A DNA stretch of 64,000 nt from Podospora pseudocomata (GCF_035222375.1 NW_026946366.1:992001-1056000), one strand, 5' to 3'; shown: positions 32,448 through 44,181, numbered from the stretch's first letter. The notes: generated from the letters alone by a model not told the origin. Made by a program: numbers and translations.

Positions 32448-35400
32448 TCAAACATCTCGAGAAAATAAAAACGTTATAACACGCCCTGAGTAACAGCCAA
32501 GAACTATTTTGCGTCCTTGCATAGCAGAAGCGCTTGCATGATATTCTGGTGGCAACCATAACACGTTCTGGTTATTGCAAGTAATCCAACGGTAGTCTTG
32601 TCCTAAACCATACGAATAAAACACCGGACTACTTAGCTGATTTGGATTTTCTATGGTAGCCGTGGCTATTTGGGTACGCCCGATATTTGTATTGATATAA
32701 GCGTTGGCATAGTCGAACGATAGATGGGTAGCAGTTGAACCAACATTTAACGTCCGTGTGCAGGTCCCCAATGCCGCATTCCAGATCTTGATGGTGTTGT
32801 CGTCCGAGCCCGATGCCACACGCCGGCCGTCCGGCGAGAACGCGACCGATTGGACCCAGCGGCCGTGGCCCTCTAACGTCTGTGTACAGACCCCCGATGC
32901 CGTATCCCAAATCTTGATGGTGTTGTCGTCCGAGCCCGATGCCACACGCTGGCCGTCCGGCGAGAACACGACCGAGTGGACCCAGCCGCCATGGCCCTCT
33001 AACGTCTGTGTACAGGTCCCCGATGCCGTATCCCAGATCTTGATGGTGTTGTCGCTCGAGCCCGATGCTACGCGCTGGCCGTCCGGCGAGAACGCGACCG
33101 ACTCGACCCAGTCGCCATGGCCCTCTAACGTCTGTGTACAGACCCCCGATGCCGCATCCCAGATCTTGATGGTGTTGTCGTGCGAGCCCGATGCCACACG
33201 CTGGCCGTCCGGCGAGAACACGACCGACTGGACCCAGCCGCCATGGCCCTCTAACGTCTGTGTACAGGTCCCCGATGCCGTATCCCAGATCTTGATGGTG
33301 TTGTCGCTCGAGCCCGATGCTACGCGCTGGCCGTCCGGCGAGAACGCGACCGACTCGACCCAGTCGCCATGGCCCTCTAACGTCTGTGTACAGACCCCCG
33401 ATGCCGCATCCCAGATCTTGATGGTGTTGTCGTGCGAGCCCGATGCCACACGCTGGCCGTCCGGCGAGAACACGACCGAGTGGACCCAGCCGCCATGGCC
33501 CTCTAACGTCTGTGTACAGGTCCCCGATGCCGTATCCCAGATCTTGATGGTGTTGTCGCTCGAGCCCGATGCTACGCGCTGGCCGTCCGGCGAGAACGCG
33601 ACCGACTCGACCCAGTCGCCATGGCCCTCTAACGTCTGTGTACAGACCCCCGATGCCGCATCCCAGATCTTGATGGTGTTGTCGCTCGAGCCCGATGCTA
33701 CACACTGGCCGTCCGGCGAGAACGCGACCGACTCGACCCTGCCGCCATGGCCCTCTAACGTCTGTGTACAGACCCCCGATGCCGTATCCCAGATCTTGAT
33801 GGTGTTGTCGTCCGAGCCCGATGCCACACGCTGGCCATCCGGCGAGAACGCGACCGACCGGACCCAGCCGCCATGGCCCTCTAACGTCTGTGTACAGACC
33901 CCCGATGCTGTATCCCAGATCTTGATGGTGTTGTCGTGCGAGCCCGATGCCACACGCTGGCCGTCCGGCGAGAACACGACCGACTGGACCCTGCCGCCAT
34001 GGCCCTCTAACGTCTGTGTACAGACCCCCGATGCCGTATCCCAGATCTTGATGGTGTTGTCGTCCGAGCCCGATGCCACACGCCGGCCGTCCGGCGAGAA
34101 CGCGACCGATTGGACCCAGCGGCCGTGGCCCTCTAACGTCTGTGTACAGACCCCCGATGCCGTATCCCAAATCTTGATGGTGTTGTCGTGTGAGCCCGAT
34201 GCCACACGCTGGCCGTCCGGCGAGAACACGACCGACTGGACCCAGCCGCCATGGCCCTCTAACGTCTGTGTGCAGGCATTCCATTCCGCTTCTACAACTG
34301 ATATTGTGCTAATCCAGCCAGGCTCTTCCTTCTTGAAGAATTTCTTTATTATACTGTTAGTCGGTGCAAATACAAGGGCTGATGTGTATGCTTGAAGAGG
34401 GGCTTTCTCAATTATCATCCTGTAGGACAGCGCAAACCGATATGCATCCCGGACGATAGCTATTAACCTCCCTCGAATGGTATGTCCCTATACTACTGTT
34501 AGACCAGCTTATAGCTTTTAGTGGTCTCATACTTACCAATAAGCTCTCTAACTGTCGTATGGCATCGATGCCCTCTGGTAAAGCTCGGAGTAGACTAAGA
34601 GCTTCAAGCCAGTAAAGATACTTCGATGTAAGGAATCTGTGGATATCCCCATCATCTTGTAAAAGATGAACCCATTTTGAGCTTGTGCTAGAGACCAAAT
34701 CACGTAAATGATCAATCCAGTAGATGCATGAATATCGTACCGTTGCTAGCGGGTCCGGGTCTGGCACTCGGACGTTGTCAATCGAGAATCCCGGTGCATT
34801 TAAGCAGTATATGTCTCGTCGCAGCTTCTGAGACATAACATTCAGTGACCTCCAGAAGATGATATAGCTCACATCCTCTATCCCAGTAGGGAACACCAGC
34901 TTGAAAGCTTCTTGAGAAGCTTTGTTGGAGGCTTTGTCCGAAGCCGTGCCGAGGAGAAAGTCCTTGGCCGATTGGTGGACGAAATAGACCGTTTGTTCTC
35001 GGATGATCAAGAACGAGCCGCAAAGCTTAACAATCTCTTCCAAGGACTCCGGATCATCGGAAACGTCATCCGGCATCTCAATAAGAGAGGCGAGTTCATC
35101 AAGGCTGATAGGTCGGCGAACGGCTGCGGCGACGGCAAGAATCTGCTTGCAAAGCTCTGCATCCTCGGAATGACCAATCTGCTCCAGCATCCGCGCATAT
35201 AAAGAGTCTAGTCCGCGCGGAAATGTCTGTAACTTTGCTAATATATGCCGCTTCTTAACCTTTGGATCCGCGAGCGCCTGGCAGACCAACGCCACCCACA
35301 GAAACGTGCCATTTGCGTGGGAGTGTAAGTAATCCTGAATCTTGCCTATCATGTTGGCATCGTATTTCGTTTTCAGTGCCAGTTGATCTATCCTGTTTTG

Positions 35401-36819
35401 GATAAATGCGTTGACAGCAGCAGAAATAGATTCGGCGTTGAGCTCGAGGCTTAGCCTCGCTTTCTGCGTGGCTGTTTCCAATTGCTCTTCGATATCCGGC
35501 CAATTGCGACTCGAGACGATCCACTTGATTGGGGAGGATGTGCATGAGGTCCGGGTGATCAGCTCGAGAAGCTGCGGCAAGTCTGTCACGCATTCATCAA
35601 GCGCGTCGATGATCAAATACGTCATTCTCAAGCCGGGATCTTGTAGAATGCTAGTAAAGATCTCACACACGACAACCCATACGTTAGGATCCTCAAACAT
35701 CTTTTTTCCTGCATGATCATAAGGTCGTCGTACGTGTGAGATGAGTGCTGGTTGTTGGCTGACAAGAAGGTAGATTAGACCGCGGAGGACGGCAGTGGCA
35801 TTATTAATGCGCGAGTCGGTGGCTTGGCAAAAGAAGAAGGATACAAGGCCAGGTGGTGTAGACTTTTTTAATTCGTCGATGATGCCGCAGAGCAACATAG
35901 TCTTGCCTTTGCCGGGGTCGCCTTTGATCCAGAGCAGCCGTTGATCGTCACCGTCGCGCCATTGTTGGAATTGGACGTTGCTGAGAACCCAACAGTAGGA
36001 GTCTTTCAGGAGGCCGCCCTTGGCAGCTTCGATCCGCTTCTTATCGTGGCGAGAGTCGGTGACACGCAGGTCGGCCAGACAGCCGTCATCCTTCCCAATC
36101 TTCTCTCGCAACCGCTCAAGGGCCTTCTCTTTTCCTTCGCCGTAGATAAGAGGCAGATGGACGTCGAAGATACCGAAAAGCGAGTATGCCATGTCTTCTT
36201 CACGTGTTGTATTGCGTTGCTTCATCCATGCCATCCGGTCATGGACACTGAAATCAGACAAAGGACTACCTCGGAGGGCCTCGAGGGGAATTCCCGTTAC
36301 GTCGTGGATCATTCGCTCTAGAGAGTTCCTGTCTCCAATACGCGCCTTCTCCCTTGAAAAGAACTCGACTGATGTCGGAGCAATAAGTTCTTGGAGGGTC
36401 CATCCTCGAGTAAACCATTTGCATTTCTGAAAAGCCCATTTCCAACTAGGATCGCCGTCGGCGTCTCGCTTGTATGCTGAGACGTCTGTAAGATAGACAT
36501 AGCACTTAGCCGCATCGCGATACCACCTGAACATAGAGTTGATCGCCTCCTGAAGCTCAGTGCTGTTGGACTTATCGATACAGCATGTGTCTACCCAGAA
36601 GAATTTCAGCCCGTCACGCCAAGCTCGATCTGCGCAAAACCGGATCTTGTTGTAGCCGAGTTTGCTTACGGCTCTGCCGTCCTTTAAATCTTTGTAGCTG
36701 ACTTCCTCCTCATCGGGGCCCCATGTGTGTGAAAGAATCGCATATGGCGGAATCTTGTCGCTGGGCAGGTCCTTCGTCGGGCGGATTTCGCCGGCATCAT
36801 CACGTTCCAGGAGACGCAT
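32448..36819 (-). CDS. HET-NACHT-WD40 (HNWD) NLR receptor, apparently intact
   Basis: Two exons on the minus strand (34537-36819 and 32448-34487) are joined over a 49-nt intron with a GTAAGT donor, giving about 1440 aa. The start at 36819 (MRLLERDDAG) is the conserved family start; an open frame 31 codons longer does not match the family. HET domain, residues 1-180: AILSHTWG, FFWVDTCCIDKS, YVYLTDVS, GWTLQELIAP. NACHT: P-loop GDPGKGKT at 300-307 and Walker B LIIDALDE at about 402-409. Twelve 42-residue WD40 units follow from about 834 to 1338, then a C-terminal cap (QNVLWLPPEY ... FSRDV). In Podospora, proteins of this class (HET-E, HET-D, HET-R) recognise alleles of a heterokaryon partner through WD40 and trigger cell death through HET. 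All key motifs are intact, so this is the best candidate for a working receptor here. Confidence 0.93.
32764..34275 (-). repeat. Twelve-unit 126-bp WD40 array of the intact HNWD gene
   Basis: Twelve 126-bp units encode CTQTLEGHG..V.SV.FSPDG..VASGS.DNTIKIWD.ASG.. Differences are limited to a few codons: the two residues after GHG, the residue before SV, V/A before FSPD, and H/D/S before DNTIK. From about 33000 to 33640 a two-unit, 252-bp period appears: one unit type carries DWVES/SSD, the other GWVH-or-Q-S/SHD. Because 126 is a multiple of three, long false frames run through the array on other frames and strands. Confidence 0.95.
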
Positions 36820-37444
36820 GGTTCGGGACCGCCGAGGCTCGGCCGGAAAGGTGAAAGGGCGGAGCGGTAGGTGCGATAGATAGACGAGGATATTTGCGAT
36901 CTGCGGGAACAAAATAATTAGAAACTGAAGTAAATAGCGCGCCGCGATTGTCTGGTGTTGGAATTTATCTTACTGGGTAGTTATAGTGTATGAGGAAGAC
37001 CCTTTGTAATGTGTTTAAGAACTATCGCGGGCTTCGACCGATCATGATGAGGGGCGCGCAAGGGTAGAGTAGGAGAACGCAAGCTGTTCAGAGGTGCAGC
37101 TGCTGTTAGAGAGAGACACGGGACGATTGACCATGGTATTGCGAGTCTCGGTGGGCTCGAAGCTTTGAAGTGATTGATGTTGCTATCGCAATCGGCTTTG
37201 GGCTTTCCCGACCCCTCATGTTGGGTGTTGATGGATTGGCAGCTAGGCAGCGCACGCAAAAGCACGGGACGTCCCGAACCAATCAGAACTAATTATCTTG
37301 TGAAGGTAACTCGTTGAGAGAGCACCTTTGCCGTGCACCGGTTTGGCTACACCCTTTTACAACCCAGACTAACCTTTAGAGAATCACTCTTAGAGAGACT
37401 GGGCTCTGGAACCGCCACAATCTTGCAAGTACTACGAAGTACTA
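36820..37444. other. 5' flank of the HNWD gene up to the transposon
   Basis: Promoter-side sequence of the receptor. A GAACCAATCAG motif near 37280 also occurs in LTR-like copy A, so the Pot2-like element may lie inside an older LTR-derived region. No gene is seen. Confidence 0.4.
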
Positions 37445-37487
37445 ACGTACATTATAAGCGAGTCGCGCATATAAGCGAGTCGCGCAC
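37445..37487 (+). repeat. Left terminal inverted repeat of the Pot2-like element
   Basis: 43 bp, the perfect inverse of 39261-39303, with two internal direct 16-mers. Confidence 0.93.
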
Positions 37488-37543
37488 TGGCCATTGCGAC
37501 GCGTTCTCTCTACACTTAACATCATTTTTCTCTACAACCCAAC

Positions 37544-39214
37544 ATGCCACCTACTTTAAAGGAAGCGAGGGTAATCTTAGCCCTTGAAGCTCTCCAAAAG
37601 GACGAAAAATTACGCCTCAGAGCCGCAGCTAAGCTCTATAATGTACCACCATCAACCCTCCGTGACCGACGCGCTGGCCGGCCTGCACGACGCGACACCA
37701 CGCCCAATTCGAAGAAGCTCACTCAATCAGAAGAGGATGCTATTATTCAATACGTTATTGAGCTATGTGCGCGAGCTTTTCCACCAAGATTGCGTGGTGT
37801 GGAAGATATGGCCAACCAACTGCTACGCGTACGCGACGCGCCCCTGTTGGCAAGCTCTGGGCACACAACTTCGTCAAACGCCAGCCACAGCTCCGTACGC
37901 GCTTTACACGTAGATACGACTACCAGAGGGCCAAGTGCGAGGATCCAAAGGTCATCAGCGAGTGGTTCACGCTTGTGCGGAACACCAAGGCCAAGTACGG
38001 TATTGTGGATGACGATGTCTACAACTTCGACGAGACTGGGTTTATGATGGGTATTATCTTCGCGGGCATGGTAGTTACGACCTCAGACGGCCTTAGCAAG
38101 GCGAAACTGGCCCAGCCTGGCAACCGCGAATGGGCAACGGTGATCCAGGGAGTCAATGCCCTCGGCTGGGCTATCCCTCCCTTCATCATCTTGGCCGCAC
38201 AGTACCACCTTGCTAACTGGTACACCGAGTGCAACCTACCGTCTACCTGGCGCATCGCAACCACCGATAATGGCTGGACTACCAATCCGGTAGGCCTAGA
38301 TTGAATCAAGCACTTCGACTATCACACAGCGTCCCGCACAAAGGGCAAATACCGGTTGTTGATCCTCGACGGCCACGAAAGCCACCACTCGACTGAATTT
38401 GAGCGCTACTGCCAGCAGAACAACATCATCACGCTCTGCATGCCTCCGCATTCTTCACACTACCTCCAGCCACTCGATGTCGGCTGCTTGGGGCCATTGA
38501 AGCAGGCGTACGGCCGCCAGATCGAGGACTTGATGCGCATGCATATCAACCACGTAAGCAAGCTCGAGTTCCTCTGTGCCTTCCGCGAGGCCTTTTTTGC
38601 CTCTATAACAGAGAAGAATATACAGGGTGGCTTTGCAGGTGCTGGCCTTGCGCCGTACGATCCAGAGAGGGTGCTTTCCAAGCTAGATGTAAAGCTTCGT
38701 ACGCCAACACCTCCAAACTCACGGCCCGGCACTGCACAACCTTGGGTCTTCCAGACACCACACAACCCCGAGAAGCTGACTCGCAGTCAACGCTTATCAA
38801 GACTCGCATTGCCAACCATCAAAATAGCTCCCCGACTTCAATGTTGGCTGCTGTGGACCAGCTTGCTAAGAGTACAATGGCTGTGATGCACCAGGTGGCT
38901 CTCCTTCGTGCAGAGAACACTTCACTCCGCAAGGCCAACGAGGCACTAAGTAAGCGCCGGAGAGCCAAAAAAACACGTGTGCGGCTCGGAGGATCACTTA
39001 CTGTGCAAGATGCAAAGGATATACTTGACCAGAAGGCCGTGGGTGGGGAGGCAGCGCAAGAAACGCAGCAGGATGGCGGTAATGCAGGGGAGCTCGTACG
39101 AAGGTTCGGTGCTGTGGTGTGTGCGGCAAGCCTGGCCATAATGCACGTACATGCCAGGAGGCTGCAGAATCATCTGATTCATCTGTTTCTGATTCAGTTA
39201 TTGTAGTTTCCTAG
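37544..39214 (+). pseudogene. Pot2-like transposase, broken
   Basis: It starts MPPTLKEARVILALEALQKD with an N-terminal helix-turn-helix (AAAKLYNVPPSTLRDR) and a second CENP-B-like DNA-binding part. The DDE-type catalytic core shows YNFDETGF, LLILDGHESH and PPHSSHYLQPLDVGCLGPLK, giving the three acidic residues. The C-terminus has a zinc-knuckle pattern CGVCGKPGHNARTC ending at TAG 39212-39214. A frame change near 37850, a TGA in place of a tryptophan codon at about 38302, a frame change near 38800 and one in the last 150 bases break it. The intact family protein is about 535 aa. Confidence 0.9.
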
Positions 39215-39260
39215 TGTTGTGGTTGTGTAATTGAGGATAGTTGTGGTAGGGTAACAGAGA

Positions 39261-39303
39261 GTGCGCGACTCGCTTATATGCGCGACTCGCTTATAATGTA
39301 CGT
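39261..39303 (-). repeat. Right terminal inverted repeat of the Pot2-like element
   Basis: 43 bp, the perfect inverse of 37445-37487. Confidence 0.93.
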
Positions 39304-39305
39304 TA

Positions 39306-39485
39306 TGGAGAAACTAGATAGCTTATAGATAGTTCCGCAGTATGCAATCACAGCTTGTATTCACGGTATCTTATGCTTACATTAAGACATCTTGTTATGC
39401 ACTGTTTAGCTGCACCGAACCAACTGTCAGAAGTAACCTTCAACCGAGTATCCCTTTCAGAGGTTCTGTACAGGGGTTCGTCACA
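39306..39485 (+). mobile_element. LTR-like fragment, copy C (3' part)
   Basis: Starts right at the Pot2-like element's TA and runs to GGGGTTCGTCACA. It matches the 3' half of the segments at 25858-26196 and 30609-31003. The transposon therefore inserted in, or truncates, an older LTR fossil. Confidence 0.65.
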
Positions 39486-39690
39486 TAGATAGAGAGCTGT
39501 ATAGTTTATTCGAAGAGTTTGTCGGAGAACCACCACTTCAAGTATCCATCCCTGAGACCCCTATTTGATTTCAATTTCGAAATTCGTCACCGTTTCCACC
39601 AGACTCTTTCGACCCATTAGTCTATAACGTTAGATATATCTTAACTTATACATAGTTTGCTGCTACTGGAAACGATAAGCTAATTTCAAC

Positions 39691-40545
39691 ATGGCAGTGA
39701 CAGTTATTTTCAGATATGATGAAAATAACAACAACAGCAAAGAGGGTGGGGTGCCACTTGTTATTGTGACACCCCATAAACGAGTCCGAAAACGGCAAAA
39801 CATTTCCCTCGACCGGAAAGAACACGCCTACTATGTACTCTTGATCATTTGGATCAAGGCTCGTTCCACCAAGGATAGAAGCCGACCAAACCTCAATAAG
39901 GGTTTTCTGTTGGCGTTAGTTTCAGTTCTTGGGATAGTTATTGCAATCTGTGTTTGCATTTTCGTTTCGTCGCAGTATCAGCATTTGGTCCAGTGTTGTA
40001 ACTGGTTACTCGTGTCGATTGGCTGGTTTGGACTGAAGAGGTGGCACACAGGACATGTGCAGGCAGCGGTCGCACTGCGATCAGTCAACATTTCACGTGA
40101 TAGCCCAGCCACCCCCACAAATCCGCGCGACAAGGCCTCTGTCACAACCAACCCTTTCGACAACGACACTTCCCCTCAGTCCAGTGACCGGTATGACCAG
40201 CAAAAAAGTGTGTGGGAGGAGTGAGGACGAGGTTCTGGATGAGGTTCAGAAGCAGCTTGGGCTAGGTAAGTTTTACTCTGCTCCTCTACCTTGCTGTTTT
40301 GCTGACTTGCTGACGTGCTTTGCGGTGTAGGGGAGCTACGCATAGATACGAACGAGCGTGATTGCGTTGCTGCGATTGTCGACTTCGATGGACCGGATGG
40401 TCTTGTGGCCGTGGATGGAAACTTCTATGTGACCGGTCGGAGGAAGACACAATCTGGAAAATATCTCTATGTTACTTGTGAGGTTTATGTAATGGGCGAG
40501 TTCCCGAGCGTGCGGTGGATTTATAGTGCAAAAGCTGGGTTATAA
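39691..40545 (+). CDS. Hypothetical single-pass membrane protein
   Basis: The gene is not recognised. The first frame (39691-40224) begins MAVTVIFRYDENNNNS and holds one strong membrane segment, GFLLALVSVLGIVIAICVCIF, followed by a polar Ser/Thr/Pro-rich stretch. An adjoining frame (CGRSEDEVLDEVQKQLGLG) leads to a GTAAGT intron at about 40266-40330 and a last exon with ELRIDTNERDCVAAIVDFDG, ending YSAKAGL at TAA 40543-40545. Moving between the first two parts needs a frame change near an A6 run at about 40202-40207, so either the gene is broken or its true first exon differs. It converges with the Zn2Cys6 gene; the two stop codons share TTATAA. Confidence 0.45.
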
Positions 40546-41503
40546 AGCGGTCATCGCCGGTCCTAGCCTCGTGCTATAGAAGCACCCCCACTGACGGAAC
40601 AAAAGAAGACTTGATAGCTGCTGCCACCTTATCACTATCTCTCCGAGAGTTGTTGGCAGAACCACACCGTCATTCCCTGGAAGTACTGCGACACACGATA
40701 CCATGACACCTTTTGGTGAGGAATCGGCGCCAATCAAACCACAGTTCCAAGTTCCTGAGACCTCTAGATGTTGCGTTATTGAAGTGAGGAGTTTCGGCCG
40801 TTCGATCCAGACCTTGGATGCGTCTGGGTATCGCTCGGAACGGATCTGAAGCTGCAGCCCGACATGGAGTACGGAGTTTGACGTCAAGAACCCTCCATTG
40901 TATGTAAATTCGAGCACTTCGGGGGCCGACACTTCGAGATAACTAGCAAGCTTCCTCCAGGGATACCAGAACCGATAGAACCTGGGGTCCCAGGGTTCGT
41001 GAACTAATGGGGGTACAGCGTCGAACGTAGGGAGGGTTTCGTCGGCTATAACATAAATTCAGAACAACACGATCCAAGAATGATGACACGTTTCTTACCG
41101 TTGAGCAAGTCGCGCAGTCCTACCAGCCTTCGTTTATGTGGGCGCGGCTCCAAATCCTCGCTGGGTGTAGGCGAATCCGCTGCTCGATCGTTGGACACTG
41201 AGGTAGCTCCTTCGTCGTCACCCGGGGTACCGCTTTGCGACTGAGCACTGCGCAGGAAATTTCGGTCCTTGACGCGGCTTCAGGAGACTTGGTGTGGGGG
41301 GTTGAGCGGGCTTTGTATCTGCCGGAATACCGTTCATCACATGCCAACTTCAGGCGAGTGCATCTGGCGCATGGTAACTCCTTATTGCAAGTAATTTTCT
41401 TGCGATGGCAAGGCGTACAGGCGATCCGAATCCCATCCTGAGTTGGTGCCGACATTGTCCTGAGTTTCTGTAGAACTGGGCTGGGTCGAGAAGAGGGCTC
41501 CAA
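40540..41503 (-). CDS. Small Zn(II)2Cys6 transcription factor-like protein
   Basis: The N-terminus has the binuclear zinc cluster CTPCHRKKITCNKELPCARC followed by TRLKLAC, the exact Cys spacing of Gal4-type DNA-binding domains. The second exon (40540-41045, after an intron at 41046-41098 with a GTAAGA donor) gives a folded-looking domain, FDAVPPLVHEPWDPRFYRFWYPWRKLA through EVLEFTYNGGF, ending at TAA 40540-40542. Between them the frame changes once, near 41275, from SPEAAS to a polar stretch reading DDEGATSVSNDRAAD and ending RRLVGLRDLL. The gene is therefore either recently broken or affected by a one-base error. About 300 aa would be encoded. These proteins are nuclear regulators; the target is unknown and no fungal-specific TF middle-homology region is seen. 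Confidence 0.7.
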
Positions 41504-43330
41504 TATCTAGGCCCCACAGTGGCGTGTTTTATCGGTGCGGCGCGAACATCCGAGCACTTGAGCCGCAAAGTTGCCTGCCAGCCTTGTTGCTGCAACTGGG
41601 GTCGGCTCCAACGACATGAAAACAGAGGAAGTCCTTGTGGCCATCTGGTCAACTATTGCAAAAAGAACTGATACCTTATATACTTCTCGGGAAATATGGT
41701 AGAGGCGCGCCCAGCATTGCTAAAGTAAATATTGCCTCTAAGCAAAGCTATCTGAAGGGTGCAGGTGATAAGGATGTCGGCCATTATCCGACAAAGAATG
41801 ATGGAATGGAAACATGAGGAGGAGCTTTTATTGTATAAAAGCGGTAGCCAAAGCGGCTAAGCATACCAAGTCGCAAAGTGGTGCTGAATATAAAGTGATT
41901 GGCGTGTCGGCAGGCGGAGCAGGGGGTGGAGAGTGACCTGGGACTCGATGGGCGGTGAGTTGTTTTTTATTTATGTCAGCAGCCCTTGACAACACCTTTT
42001 CAAAACACATCACATTTCGATGAAGAAACGAAATCGACCCGTCTTCCTAAAAGATGAACCTCGTTCATTTGAAGAAGTGCTATATATAGCGCTGGAGAAG
42101 TTGGACGACGCAACACATGCACCACGCACTGAGCCGGGACAACCATGCACAGGGTACAGTTACTGCGCACTGAGCACAAATATCACACATTCTAATGTTG
42201 ACTGTACGCACCTCAAACTATTTAACACGCACGTCGCCTACGTGGATTTAGATGCTTCTGCTAGGTAAGCTGGAGATCACCTGTCCCCCCACCGCATCAA
42301 GCTTGTTCAACGACATCATCTCTCAGCTATGGCTGGCCTCGGCATCATGCATAACGACCAGTATGTACCTATCTTTTCCAGAAGACCACCTGGAAAGATT
42401 GACTTTAGCTTACCTATTGTCAGATCTCTGGTCTCTTTCCCCAGCGTTCAGTCCATCCCCTACTCTCCAGAATCTGGGGTTATCTCGGTGGCCAGCACAA
42501 AGCCCAAAGTGTCGCATATCCTCAAGATCCAGAGCCCAGATTCCCTCCAAGAATCGCAATACAATTGCAGGACTTATAAGCTGTGTGTGTTCCTTGATAC
42601 TCAGGATGGCCGTTGTGATTAGATCTCGGTCGGACTTCGTCTTGCGTACTAAACCAAGAAGGAAACTTGGGAAAAGTAGAATAAAGAAGTTATCGTTGGG
42701 TTCGGGAGTCAGCTTTTTAGTAACTCCAACATAGATGGTAAATTGAGGCGGAACTCCTTTTTACATAACCCTGCAATATACAAGTCGAGTGTCGCACAGT
42801 ATAGTTGAACTTGGGGGCTTGCGTTAAGTTTCGGCCGTGAGCGACAATTCTCCCTCCATATATAACATCGTCCTTCATCAGGGGGTCCCTGCTGAATTCC
42901 AGACACGACCGGGAGAAACTGCATGCATTCTCTGTCAAGAGTAGAGGCCGACTGGGGGCTGCGGAAGTTGGAATAATTGATGTCTATAAGATCCTGGGCG
43001 ACTGGGCCACGGTTGGACATTACGCCAGGTCAGTGACAGTGCCGCTCGGCGCAACCTGTGCCGTCCACGTTAATCTGGGGGGTCAGAACCGGGTCATAGG
43101 TCTAATTTAGGGGCCACGTCGGCTGAATTTTACAGGGCCTCCTGGGTACTGAGGTATGGAGAGGTGTGGAGAGGACAGTGGGTAAAAAAAAGGGGTAGAA
43201 AGATAGGGAGAGTAAGAAGGAGAGGACCATGACAAGAGTTGCATCATGATCTCACGAAGTGGCTAATTCTCACACACGGAACATCAAGGGTGCTGGTAAC
43301 CAAAGAAGATATCATGCAATCTGGTATTTC
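41504..43330. other. Region with short unassigned frames
   Basis: No gene is firmly supported. A minus-strand frame at 42709-43020 (MSNRGPVAQDLIDINYSNFR) and an overlapping shifted frame (SCLEFSRDPLMKDDVIYGG) look protein-like together, and a plus-strand frame at 42329-42622 is also open. None shows a known domain. These may be decayed genes. Confidence 0.35.
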
Positions 43331-44181
43331 GAGGTAAACTGAATAAGCCGGCGACGTTTTCCCTTCTTTCCCCTCTTCATTCGCATACTTATTATCTTGT
43401 AAAGAGGTGTTAATATATAACTGATAATAGTGTTATATACGAATGTGAACGAACCGTGTGTAAACTCGTTATGGGTAATACTCCTTAACGGCTTACTCGA
43501 AGATAATCGATTTACTATACTCTAATATATAAAGTTATTCAATGTCTATAGTAAGGATCGATTGATATAGCGAACCCTATCCGACTTCCGTAATCTTTAT
43601 AGTAACCAGACTTTCGATTTTCGTTAGACGTTTTCACTTTGTAATTTTAGCAAAATTATAAAGGCAACGCCACTTTCGTAAGTTAGGACGTCTTATTAAA
43701 GTATATATAAAAGTATAGGTTAAGGAAAATAAATAGTAGTAAGTTTGATTTGATAGAAGAGGGGAAGGAGTGGAAGAAAGTTGAATGATAAAAGGATAGA
43801 AGGAGAGATAAGAGGAGAATAGAGGCGGAGGGCGGAGGGAGGGCGGAGGTGGAGTGAGTAGTGCGATAACTAGAGAAGAAAGGGGAAAAGAGACAGGATA
43901 GGCCGCTTCTAGCTATACTTTCATGGTTAACTATGCTACTAAGTTCAGACATAGCCCCGTGTTTGAACCGTGCCGTCCTATAGCAGTGCCGCTGGATGAG
44001 TGTTGGGCCCTTAGGGTTTCGCGATTGCATTTACCTCCAACGGCCGTCCCGGCTTAAAACGGCGCATAGGCGCCTCCAGAAGTTATGCCAAAAGAGTCAC
44101 CGTCCTTAGTCTATTAGTTATGGGATACAAATTGTAACCGGGTAACTTAAATGTTAGGAGAACTGGGATACGGGTACTACG
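43331..44181. other. AT-rich stretch with a purine-rich tract
   Basis: From about 43380 to 43740 the DNA is AT-rich and TA-rich. It then passes into a GA-only tract (43741-43870) with repeated GCGGAGGGAGG. No gene is seen. The composition would fit repeat-induced point mutation of old repeats, but that is inference. Confidence 0.5.

Larger units (their letters stand above)
37445..39303 (+). mobile_element. Pot2/Fot1-type Tc1-mariner (pogo) transposon, defective
   Basis: The element is 1859 bp with perfect 43-bp terminal inverted repeats (37445-37487 and 39261-39303) and a TA on each side (37443-37444 and 39304-39305). Each inverted repeat contains two direct copies of ATAAGCGAGTCGCGCA. Length, repeat size, internal 16-bp direct repeats and TA target match Pot2 of Magnaporthe closely. 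Its transposase gene is broken, so this copy would need help from another element to move. The intact ends suggest a fairly young insertion. Directly to its right lies the 3' part of an LTR-like fossil. Confidence 0.93.

Noticed and set aside
32758-34395. 545-codon plus-strand and 551-codon minus-strand open frames across the WD40 array, and the 189- and 247-codon plus-strand frames at 47-1338
   Set aside because: The 126-bp unit is a multiple of three, so every frame without a stop in one unit stays open through the array. The true frame is the one encoding GH...WD repeats.
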